From Oceanospirillum linum (GTDB lineage Bacteria > Pseudomonadota > Gammaproteobacteria > Pseudomonadales > Halomonadaceae), in the NCBI RefSeq assembly GCF_001995095.2, contig NZ_MTSD02000001.1, forward strand, positions 682,001-746,000: a stretch of DNA of 64,000 bases. The letters are read 5' to 3'. Shown in pieces: positions 7,918-15,707 of the stretch. The notes under the pieces were generated by a model, which did no database searches, was not told where the DNA came from, and saw nothing but the letters and a program-made list of their open reading frames with translations. Position numbers and translations under genes: made by a program. Position 1 is the first letter of the stretch. Every line of letters begins with the position of its first letter.

Positions 7918-9219
7918 ATGATCTTCAACAGAGTTCCGTTTTTTACATCACTGCATAAAGTTCTACTTGTCATCGTATGCCTTATGCTGGCACTGGCCGC
8001 CATAGCACCATCAGACCCAACAGCCATAACCCTGACCCCCGGTTTATCTGTGAGCACTGACAAAGCTGTCAACGAACCACTCAGCCCACCGGAAAATAAA
8101 CCAGCTCTTCAGGACGAAACAAAAGCTCAATGGCTGGTGAAGCCCGGGGACAATCTAAGCTATATTTTTCAGCAAAACGGCATACCTGCGTCAGTGCTGC
8201 ACAACGTTATGCAGGCAGACACCCAGTATCTGGATCTGGAAACGCTGCAACCAGGTGTTCGCCTTGGCCTGGACCTGACCGATGACGGCACCCTGGCCCA
8301 GCTAACACTCTATCGCGACCCCGCCCGAAAAATCACGTATACCCGACAAATTGACGGCACTTACCAGCATCAGGAACAGCAAGCGAAAACCTACTGGGTG
8401 TCAGAGGTTTACCGGGGAGATATCAAAGGTAGCTTTTATCTTTCTGCAAGAGGTGTCGGGCTGGAGCAATCTCAGATCGCTCTGATCAGCCAGCTATTAA
8501 GCTATCAGCTTAACTTCAGACGCGACCTTAGGGCGGGAGATCATTTTACAGCCGTTATCGGGCGGGAGATGACCGGCCAGGTTGAAACCGGCCAAACCCG
8601 AATAGAATCCGTATCCTTACAGCGCCGTCAACGCACCCATTACGTTTTCCAGTTTAAAGGCCACTACTATGATGAGAAAGGGGAAAGTATTACTCCGGCA
8701 TTTCTACGCTGGCCAACCTCAAAAAGATACCGCATCAGCTCAGCCTTTAATAAAAATCGTCTGCACCCGATAACCAAACGCCGAGCACCGCACCATGGCG
8801 TTGATCTGGCAACCCCAACAGGGACACCGATTCTCAGTACAGGTGATGGTGTTGTAGCACGTATCGGCAATCACCCTTTCGCGGGTAAATATATCGATAT
8901 TGACCATGGTGGCAGTTATAAAACCCGCTACCTGCACCTGAGCCGTATACAGGTAAAAAGAGGCTCACAGGTAAAAAGAGGTCAGCGAATTGCACTATCC
9001 GGTAATACCGGTCGCAGTACAGGCCCCCATCTTCATTTTGAACTGCATATTGATGGTCGCCCTGTTAACCCCGTGACCGCCAAAATACCAACAGCGGCCG
9101 CCATCAAGCCTCAGGATATGGCTGAATTCTCAGCACTACGTGAACAGAAAATGGCGGTTATGGAGCAAGCGGCCAGCATGTCAGAGCTGCAAACGGCGGA
9201 GAACAGCCGGGATTTTTGA
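7918..9219 (+). CDS. mepM: M23 family murein DD-endopeptidase (MepM/YebA-like)
   Basis: The 433-residue protein resembles MepM, a periplasmic zinc endopeptidase that cuts peptidoglycan cross-links to allow insertion of new strands. An N-terminal membrane/signal segment (LLVIVCLMLALAAIA) is followed by a LysM/OapA-like region (WLVKPGDNLSYIFQQNG, about residues 78-94). The C-terminal peptidase domain has zinc ligands in HHGVDLATP and in GPHLHFEL. It starts 8 bp after znuB, so it is probably part of the zinc-regulated operon. In E. coli the homologous gene is next to znuA, so the link between zinc import and this zinc enzyme is conserved although the order differs. The 3' end overlaps the convergent EamA gene by 39 bp. 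Confidence 0.88.
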   Translation: MIFNRVPFFTSLHKVLLVIVCLMLALAAIAPSDPTAITLTPGLSVSTDKAVNEPLSPPENKPALQDETKAQWLVKPGDNLSYIFQQNGIPASVLHNVMQADTQYLDLETLQPGVRLGLDLTDDGTLAQLTLYRDPARKITYTRQIDGTYQHQEQQAKTYWVSEVYRGDIKGSFYLSARGVGLEQSQIALISQLLSYQLNFRRDLRAGDHFTAVIGREMTGQVETGQTRIESVSLQRRQRTHYVFQFKGHYYDEKGESITPAFLRWPTSKRYRISSAFNKNRLHPITKRRAPHHGVDLATPTGTPILSTGDGVVARIGNHPFAGKYIDIDHGGSYKTRYLHLSRIQVKRGSQVKRGQRIALSGNTGRSTGPHLHFELHIDGRPVNPVTAKIPTAAAIKPQDMAEFSALREQKMAVMEQAASMSELQTAENSRDF

Positions 9220-10092
9220 TCCCGGCCAACGGGCAAAGATCATGATATTGCCCAGCACCACCAACCCAAAGCCCACCCGTGAGAGCTCTGTCCACTGATA
9301 GCCTTCATAGAAGGTTGAAATGGTCAGGGCCACCGCCGGAAACATCACGGTACTGTAGGCCGCTTTATCCGCACCAATACGCCCAACCAGAATCAGATAG
9401 GCCGTGAAACCGATCACAGTACCGGGAATCGCCAGATACAATAACGAGCCGATATAGCGGGTGTCCCAACTGAAGGTCAAAGGCACACCCTGCAGCAAAA
9501 TAATCACACTCATCATCAATACGCCGTAGAACATACTCCAGGCGTTAGTGGTTGTGGTTTTAAGTCCTTTTTTCTGGTGGCGAACCGATACCATATTGCC
9601 ACTGGAAAAAAACCAGGTACCCAGTGCGGCAAGCCCCATACCCAACAGCACATCCGCATTAAAGCCTCCGTCTGTGATCTGTGGCCAAAATAGTGCCGCC
9701 ACTCCCCCAAGCCCGAGGCAAGACCCCAACACCGTACGCAATGCAGGACGCAGGCCAAACCAAAGACGGTTGTTGATCACATTCATCACCGTAGCCATGG
9801 AGAAAATCACAGAGGCAAGGCCACTACTGATATAACCTGTGGCGGTATAGATACAGAAGAAGTTAAAACAGAACAGACAACAGCCCTGAATAAAACAGAA
9901 CAGATGGTCGCTGCGTTCGATCTTCTGTAAACGGCGACTCAACAGCAGCACCGCAAACAGCACCAAGGCCGCCACTGAAAAGCGATAGAGAATCGAGGCC
10001 TGAACAGCCACCTCACCTAACTGGAGTTTGATCGCAATCCAGGTCGTTCCCCAGATCAGAACCGTCAGCAGATATAAGCCCGTGTTTACCAT
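9181..10092 (-). CDS. DMT superfamily EamA-type transporter
   Basis: This 303-residue integral membrane protein has about ten hydrophobic segments and two EamA repeats. The family opening LIWGTTWIAIKLQLG is near residue 12, and the second repeat begins around residue 155. Members export metabolites such as amino acids or other small molecules; the substrate cannot be read from the sequence. It diverges from the AraC-type regulator at 10309, which may control it, and its last 39 bp overlap the end of the mepM gene on the other strand. Confidence 0.88.
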   Translation of the reverse strand: MVNTGLYLLTVLIWGTTWIAIKLQLGEVAVQASILYRFSVAALVLFAVLLLSRRLQKIERSDHLFCFIQGCCLFCFNFFCIYTATGYISSGLASVIFSMATVMNVINNRLWFGLRPALRTVLGSCLGLGGVAALFWPQITDGGFNADVLLGMGLAALGTWFFSSGNMVSVRHQKKGLKTTTTNAWSMFYGVLMMSVIILLQGVPLTFSWDTRYIGSLLYLAIPGTVIGFTAYLILVGRIGADKAAYSTVMFPAVALTISTFYEGYQWTELSRVGFGLVVLGNIMIFARWPGSKIPAVLRRLQL

Positions 10093-10308
10093 AAATGTTA
10101 CCTGTCAGGTGCTTGCACCGGTTATTAAAGCATGAGTATCTGCGATATCCCTGCCGGAAGATTGCAGATTACTGCGCCTTTATCGGATTCTTGCGCTTTA
10201 TTATCAAAACCGTAGGATTTCGCCTGACAAGTACGGTCTAAGGCTTGCCCGCCCATAAGGCCGCGAGTAGCATGTCCTGCCAGCAATCAGTATCCCCATA
10301 GGCTTTTT

Positions 10309-11211
10309 GTGTCCGAAAAAATCGATCCAGACACGCTTTCTCTCTCCCAGCCGGTATTCCAGTGCCTGTCCAATACTCAGGCCCGGTTGGAAAACCATAC
10401 CGAGCTAGGCAATGGTTCCAGTGCCGCCATCTGGCGTCGGGAAGAAAGTGATCTTACCCGCTATCAGCATCCGGGCCACCACACACTGAGTTGTTATTTG
10501 GGTGGCGGCCATGCCATTCGCCGCATATTTGCCCACCATACGCAGGGCGGTGGTGGCCCCGGCCGTATCTGTCTGATGCCTGGGGATGGTGATTCTCACT
10601 GGGATGTAAATGGCCCGATCCACTTTATGCACCTCTATTTTTCCGAGCAGCAGCTAAAGGCGCTGGCGGGCAGGATTCAAGATAAAAGTAGTGATCATCT
10701 GCAGCTGCAGGATATGACCTTTATGGAAGACTGCTGGATCAGCAGCCTGTGCCAGCAGGTGATACGTCCGCTGAACTGGCAGGACAACGCCGACCGCATC
10801 GCCCTCAGTAGCGCTAGCGATATGCTGATGGTACATCTACTGAAAAACTATTGTGGGGATTACATCCGTCTGCCGGAAAGTAAGGGCGGGCTATCCCCTT
10901 ACCTACAGCGACAACTTTTGGACTATATCGAACAGCACCTCGATCATCCGTTAACACTGCAGGAGTTAGCGGCTTTCGCGCAACTGAGCGAGTATCACTT
11001 TGCCCGTATGTTTAAGGTGAGCTTCGGGCAGGCTCCCCATCAGTACGTCACCGAACGACGGCTCAACCGCGCCGCCGATCTGATACGGGATAAAAGTCTG
11101 TCACTGGCAGAGATCGCCCTGCGGTGCGGCTTCTCCAGCCAAAGTCATTTTAGTCAGCGGTTTAAACAGTATTATCATGTGACACCGGCGCAATATCGGA
11201 AGGGGCATTGA
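10309..11211 (+). CDS. AraC family transcriptional regulator
   Basis: The 300-residue protein has a C-terminal AraC/XylS DNA-binding domain with two helix-turn-helix motifs. These are LTLQELAAFAQLSEYHFARM (first) and LSLAEIALRCGFSSQSHFSQ (second), followed by RFKQYYHVTPAQYRK. The N-terminal 190 residues form a cupin-like sensing domain with His/Gly-rich stretches (RRIFAHHTQGGGG). The start is a GTG at 10309 with a weak ribosome site, so the exact N-terminus is uncertain. It faces away from the EamA transporter across a 216-bp intergenic region, the usual layout for a local regulator and its target. Confidence 0.85.
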   Translation: MSEKIDPDTLSLSQPVFQCLSNTQARLENHTELGNGSSAAIWRREESDLTRYQHPGHHTLSCYLGGGHAIRRIFAHHTQGGGGPGRICLMPGDGDSHWDVNGPIHFMHLYFSEQQLKALAGRIQDKSSDHLQLQDMTFMEDCWISSLCQQVIRPLNWQDNADRIALSSASDMLMVHLLKNYCGDYIRLPESKGGLSPYLQRQLLDYIEQHLDHPLTLQELAAFAQLSEYHFARMFKVSFGQAPHQYVTERRLNRAADLIRDKSLSLAEIALRCGFSSQSHFSQRFKQYYHVTPAQYRKGH

Positions 11212-11257
11212 AGGAAAGTGCTCACAAGGCAGATCCGGCGAGGATTTTCTGAACTGT

Positions 11258-11908
11258 TTAAAAAAAAAGTGTTTTATAGCTGATGTAGTGATGCAGTTCA
11301 GCCCACGGCTGAGAGTTACCGTCTTCGAAATGACCTTGGACAATCCCAGAGAGCATATCAGAAAACTGGACATTCAAATTTGATGCGCTGTCTTCAGGCT
11401 TAGTCGTCAATATGGTAGAAGTCTGTTGTTCAAACCAAAGCTGTGTTTGCAGATAGTCATGTAAGCTATTGCCGCTTTCTACTTTGACACTTCTCGGATC
11501 GGGCACAAACAAAACATCTTCGTGACGGGCCATTTCGTCCAGCAAAGAAAGGCTTATCATGTAGTTATACAGCTTATTCGCATCTCTGCGAATATAGGGC
11601 TGAACGTTTTCTTTTCGGACAGTGATAGAAATATATCGTATATCCTGAGGATGTTCTTCACGAAGAACAGCTGCTTTCTTTGCGAAAAAAATACGCTCCT
11701 CAACAGACATATCAGACCACTTTTTCTCTGAGTCTGATGGCCAGTTAAATTTCTTATAAAGTTTCTTAACAAGACGTTTAGGAAGATGTCTTTTTGAAGG
11801 AGATACGACCAAACTAGCAATTGTTATATATCTACTGGAGCCGCCTTTACGATAAGGAGCAGTGAACTTCCATCCCAGGTCGCCACTTTCATCCAGATAA
11901 ATAATCAT
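11258..11908 (-). CDS. DUF3800 domain-containing protein
   Basis: The 216-residue protein begins MIIYLDESGDLG, the hallmark of DUF3800. It contains acidic and His residues later (LLDEMARHEDVLFVPD; VQFSDMLSGIVQGHFE), consistent with the RNase H-like fold proposed for this family. DUF3800 genes are common on mobile elements and in defence neighbourhoods, and their function is unknown. The gene is visibly A+T-richer than its neighbours, is not part of an operon, and converges with the AraC gene with a 46-bp gap. These features suggest acquisition by transfer. Confidence 0.8.
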   Translation of the reverse strand: MIIYLDESGDLGWKFTAPYRKGGSSRYITIASLVVSPSKRHLPKRLVKKLYKKFNWPSDSEKKWSDMSVEERIFFAKKAAVLREEHPQDIRYISITVRKENVQPYIRRDANKLYNYMISLSLLDEMARHEDVLFVPDPRSVKVESGNSLHDYLQTQLWFEQQTSTILTTKPEDSASNLNVQFSDMLSGIVQGHFEDGNSQPWAELHHYISYKTLFF

Positions 11909-12073
11909 GCAACATCACTGTTATTTAGAGTAAAAAAAAGCGTGACCCCTAAGTCCGACGCCTTTACAAGACGCTTACGATACACAAATGTGCGTCGCGG
12001 ATTCCCTAGGATTTACTCACGCCTCACAATTCTAGCGGTCTATACGCCACATGGCAAGTTTGCCCTCAGGAAA

Positions 12074-14236
12074 TCACCCCCGCTTCCAGCGGTGATATTT
12101 CTCCACCCATGCCAGCAGTTTTTCTGGGGCGTGGGCTTTTTTCCACTCCCCTGCAGCAAACTTATTGGCTTCTGCCAAGGTCGGGTAGGTATGAATGGTG
12201 CCGAGAATTTTGCTCAGCCCTAAGCCATGCTTCATCGCTAACACATACTCGGCCAGCAGGTCTCCGGCGTGGGTGCCAACGATGGTCACCCCCAGGATTT
12301 TATCCTTACCGGGTACGGTGAGCACTTTAACAAAACCTTCGGTACTGCCATCAGCAATGGCCCGATCCAGATCATCCAGTCCGTAGCGGGTGACTTCGAA
12401 GGGAATATTTTTCTCCCGAGCTTCGGTTTCCGACAAACCAACCCGCGCCACTTCAGGGTCGATAAAGGTGGCCCAGGGAATCACAGAATAATCCGCTTTA
12501 AAGGACTTCCACTCCCCAAACAAAGCGTTAACAGCCGCGTACCACGCCTGATGGGCCGCGGTGTGGGTAAACTGAAACGGCCCAGCCACATCCCCTGCCG
12601 CGTAGATATTCGGGTACAGGGTTTCCAGATACTCATTGGTGACAACGGTGCGCTCGGTCTGAATCCCCAGATTCTCCAGCCCGTAACCGGTAAGACGGGC
12701 TGTTCGGCCTACGGCACAGATCAGGCGATCAAAGGCAATAATCTCCTCTTCGCCATCGGGATTCTTTACGATCAGCTGTTTTTCGCTCTGGTTTTCACCA
12801 CCAAGCTGACAGCGAATCGCTTCGTAACCGGTCAGCAGATCGACGCCACTTTTACGCAGGGCATTAGCAGCCAGGACAGAAACCTCAGGGTCTTCACGCA
12901 TCATAACGCGGTCATTACGCTCCACCTGAATCACGTTACTGCCTAAGCGAGCAAAACTTTGCGCCAGCTCACAGCCGATAGGGCCGCCACCCAGTAAGAC
13001 CATGCGCGGTGGAATATCATCTTCTTTCGCCAACTCTTCCCATAGGGTATCACTGGTGAGATAGCCCACTTGATCCAGCCCTGGAATCTCCGGCACAAAG
13101 GGTTTGGCTCCGGCGGCAACCACAATACTACGGGCGGTTAACCTTTGACTGCTGCCATCATTCAGCTGAATTTCTACCGTCCACGGATCGATAATTTTGC
13201 CGTAACCCTGTAAAACCTCTACCCCCAGACTGGTATAACGCTCAACACTATCGTGGGGCTCAATGGCCGCGATCACATCATGGATACGCTGCATCACCTT
13301 TTTAAAACTGAATTGAGGCTCTGCGCCTTCTAAGCCGTATTGATCCCCATGGCGCATCTGTTCAGCCACTTTGGCGCTTTTGATCAGAGCTTTACTGGGT
13401 ACACAGCCGTAGTTCAGGCAATCCCCCCCCATCTTATTGGCTTCGACCAGGGTTACCTTGGCTTTCACCGCTGCGGCGATATAAGCACTGACCAACCCTG
13501 CTGCACCACCACCGATCACAATTAAGTTACGGTCAAATTTAGCCGGTTTTTGAAAGCCTTTGTAAACCCGACGCTTTTTCACTGCAGCGACTATTTTCTT
13601 AGCAATCAAAGGGAAAACACCAAGCAGCGCAAAGGAGAGCAGGATTTCAGGGGAAACAATACCGGACAGAGAGTCCAACTGACCCAGCTGCGTACCTGCA
13701 TTCACATAAATCAACGTACCTGGCAACATACCCAGCTGGCTGACCCAGTAATAAGTACGGGTTTTGATCGGCGTTAACCCCATCAAAAGATTGATCAGAA
13801 AAAACGGAAACACCGGCACCAAACGCAGGGTAAAGAGGTAAAAGGCTCCCTCTTGCTCTACTCCCTGATTAAAGGCTTTTAACCGATCACCAAAGCGCGC
13901 TTGCACACTGTCACGCAGAACAAAGCGCGCCACCAGAAAGGCCAGCGTAGCTCCGATGGTTGACGCGAAGCTCACCAGAATCAAGCCTTCAGCCAGCCCA
14001 TAAACAGCGCCAATCGCCAGAGTCATAATCGTTGCACCGGGCAGCGAAAGCGCCGTTGCCGCCACATAGATCACAAAGAATACAGCCACCGTAATAACGG
14101 GGCTTTGGCTCTGCCAAAGGGCCAGTTGTTCCTGACTATTCTTCAGACTGTCCAGTGTCAGATACTGGTTCAGATCAAAGGTAAAAAAAGCGGCAATCAC
14201 CGCAGCGATAGTACCCAGTAAGACTAATTTTTTCAT
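12074..14236 (-). CDS. TVP38/TMEM64 membrane domain fused to FAD-dependent disulfide reductase
   Basis: This is a 720-residue two-domain protein. Residues 1 to about 225 are a TVP38/TMEM64 (SNARE-associated/DedA-like) membrane domain with several hydrophobic helices and the family segment LRLVPVFPFFLINLLMGLT. Residues about 235-720 form a pyridine-nucleotide disulfide oxidoreductase related to mercuric reductase and lipoamide dehydrogenase. This half shows FAD motif VIGGGAAGLVSAY, the redox pair C273/C278 in GGDCLNYGCVPSK, NAD(P) motif LLGGGPIGCELAQ, and a dimerisation domain with HTYPTLAE. It lacks the N-terminal heavy-metal domain and the C-terminal Cys pair of mercuric reductase. ATG 14236 is chosen because the membrane domain starts there. 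The substrate is unknown. Confidence 0.85.
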   Translation of the reverse strand: MKKLVLLGTIAAVIAAFFTFDLNQYLTLDSLKNSQEQLALWQSQSPVITVAVFFVIYVAATALSLPGATIMTLAIGAVYGLAEGLILVSFASTIGATLAFLVARFVLRDSVQARFGDRLKAFNQGVEQEGAFYLFTLRLVPVFPFFLINLLMGLTPIKTRTYYWVSQLGMLPGTLIYVNAGTQLGQLDSLSGIVSPEILLSFALLGVFPLIAKKIVAAVKKRRVYKGFQKPAKFDRNLIVIGGGAAGLVSAYIAAAVKAKVTLVEANKMGGDCLNYGCVPSKALIKSAKVAEQMRHGDQYGLEGAEPQFSFKKVMQRIHDVIAAIEPHDSVERYTSLGVEVLQGYGKIIDPWTVEIQLNDGSSQRLTARSIVVAAGAKPFVPEIPGLDQVGYLTSDTLWEELAKEDDIPPRMVLLGGGPIGCELAQSFARLGSNVIQVERNDRVMMREDPEVSVLAANALRKSGVDLLTGYEAIRCQLGGENQSEKQLIVKNPDGEEEIIAFDRLICAVGRTARLTGYGLENLGIQTERTVVTNEYLETLYPNIYAAGDVAGPFQFTHTAAHQAWYAAVNALFGEWKSFKADYSVIPWATFIDPEVARVGLSETEAREKNIPFEVTRYGLDDLDRAIADGSTEGFVKVLTVPGKDKILGVTIVGTHAGDLLAEYVLAMKHGLGLSKILGTIHTYPTLAEANKFAAGEWKKAHAPEKLLAWVEKYHRWKRG

Positions 14237-14663
14237 AGGTCTATTTATATCCTTGTCATTGTCTGAATCCGATACGTCACCCGCAAGCAGACGGTGATGC
14301 AAAATTGCTTTCGTGTATCGATATACGCACCAGTCCATGAATAGGATTCAACCTTAATTAGGTTTCTTAGTTTGATATCTGCACTGTGGAAATCACGACA
14401 ATGGGGAGCCCCAGACGTAGCTTTATTACTACTGATCCAAGTGGAGAAATTGACTCTTTAGGTAAGAAAAAGGAGTGCTCATCATTAGTAGCACGATAGA
14501 GGTCCTGCCACTACTGGCCATGGTCTATAGAGGTACCATGCTAACAGCTTAACTGTCTCGCTGAGATGCCGTTGTGAATAAGAGCCTCAAGCCCCACCCA
14601 CCCTAATATTGGGTATCCAACTATCGGGGGAAAGGCATTTCATGATCTGAAGGCATTGTTTAC
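14237..14663. other. 427-bp gene-free gap
   Basis: I see no credible coding frame, RNA gene or strong terminator in this stretch between the methyltransferase end and the oxidoreductase start. A short inverted repeat GTGCT...AGCAC near 14475-14494 is too weak to interpret. Since it abuts the A+T-rich ATPase/methyltransferase module, it may be an insertion boundary or scar, but no terminal repeats or target duplication were found. Confidence 0.5.
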
Positions 14664-15707
14664 TTACCTTGCCTCAAGAACTTTGAAAAAACTCTGGGCT
14701 ATTGTCTGAGCCATCAAAGGAGGAACAGCGTTACCTACTTGCTTGGCTCGGTCTGCCAAGCTTCCGCAAAACCTATACGAGCGAGGGAAAGTCTGCAAAC
14801 ACGCAGCTTCACGAAGTGACAGCGCTCTATCTTGCTCTGGATGACCAAAACGTCCATTCGAAAGGCTAATACAGCGAGTTGTCAAGCCACTTGCAGGGCG
14901 CTTCCAATGGAGGCGGCCATACACATCCGTATGACCTTTATGCTTCTTGTGACAATCGAGAAGCAAATGTTCAGGCCAAGAGTCCCGACTACCACCCTCA
15001 GGCGTCGACCTAATCCGCTCAAGATTTAAAGCTGACAGTTTAGCCGCTTGATGATCAGGATCAGACTTGCAAACCTCCCCTGCAGCTATTTCAGGTAAAT
15101 CTTTGATCCACTCTTCAACTGTTGAATATGGTTGCCCAGCCTCTGGGCCATGAGTAAATTCAGGGAAAGAAATTGAACCCAGTCGTGACGCAAGTAGAAC
15201 CAGGCGCTCCCTTTTTTGAGGGACACCAAAACTTCTTGCTGGGACAATATTGAAATCGAAAGAGTATCCAGACTTGTGGAGCATTTGAGTAAAGCTCTCA
15301 AATGCTCCACCCATGCCTACTTTCTGAATTCCGGGAACATTCTCGATCATCACAAACTCGGGTAGCCAGTACTCGATAAAACGAGAAAACTCACTAAGAA
15401 GGTTTCGTCTAGGATCTTCTGCAGACTTATTACCATTCTGTTTTGAGAATGGCTGACAGGGGGCACACCCACAAAACAACAGAGGACTTTGCTTTCTATC
15501 CTGAGCCTCTATTAATGGGGACAAAATTGAAGATTCAGTCACACAAATATCACGAGCAACACTCTCCACTTCTGGAAAGTTAACTTGATATGTCTCAATT
15601 GCCACAGGGTCATTATCTAAGGCAAACACAATGTCCATTCCAGCATTGCGTAACCCAAGACTTGTCCCGCCACAACCTGAGAAAAAGTCAAAAACTCGTA
15701 TACTCAC
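14664..15707 (-). CDS. C5-cytosine-specific DNA methyltransferase
   Basis: The 347-residue protein carries the ordered motifs of C5-cytosine methyltransferases. Motif I is FDFFSGCGGTSLGL, motif IV is CAPCQPFS with catalytic Cys84, motif VI is ENVPG (122-126), motif VIII is QKRER (164-168), motif IX is around RPASGLTTR, and motif X is GNAVPP near the end. The target recognition region between motifs VIII and IX is short (about 100 residues), so the enzyme has a single specificity that cannot be predicted here. The start is GTG at 15707. Its first base is the last base of the upstream ATPase stop (TAGTG), so the two genes are translationally coupled. No classical type II endonuclease is next to it. 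Confidence 0.92.
   Translation of the reverse strand: MSIRVFDFFSGCGGTSLGLRNAGMDIVFALDNDPVAIETYQVNFPEVESVARDICVTESSILSPLIEAQDRKQSPLLFCGCAPCQPFSKQNGNKSAEDPRRNLLSEFSRFIEYWLPEFVMIENVPGIQKVGMGGAFESFTQMLHKSGYSFDFNIVPARSFGVPQKRERLVLLASRLGSISFPEFTHGPEAGQPYSTVEEWIKDLPEIAAGEVCKSDPDHQAAKLSALNLERIRSTPEGGSRDSWPEHLLLDCHKKHKGHTDVYGRLHWKRPASGLTTRCISLSNGRFGHPEQDRALSLREAACLQTFPRSYRFCGSLADRAKQVGNAVPPLMAQTIAQSFFKVLEAR

Noticed and set aside
8950-8981. Exact 14-bp tandem repeat inside the M23 peptidase gene
   Set aside because: It encodes two VKRG turns that are normal in this domain (E. coli MepM has a similar pair), so it is part of the fold.
12269-12946. 225-codon plus-strand frame opposite the flavin reductase
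   Set aside because: It is a mirror of the conserved disulfide reductase coding sequence.
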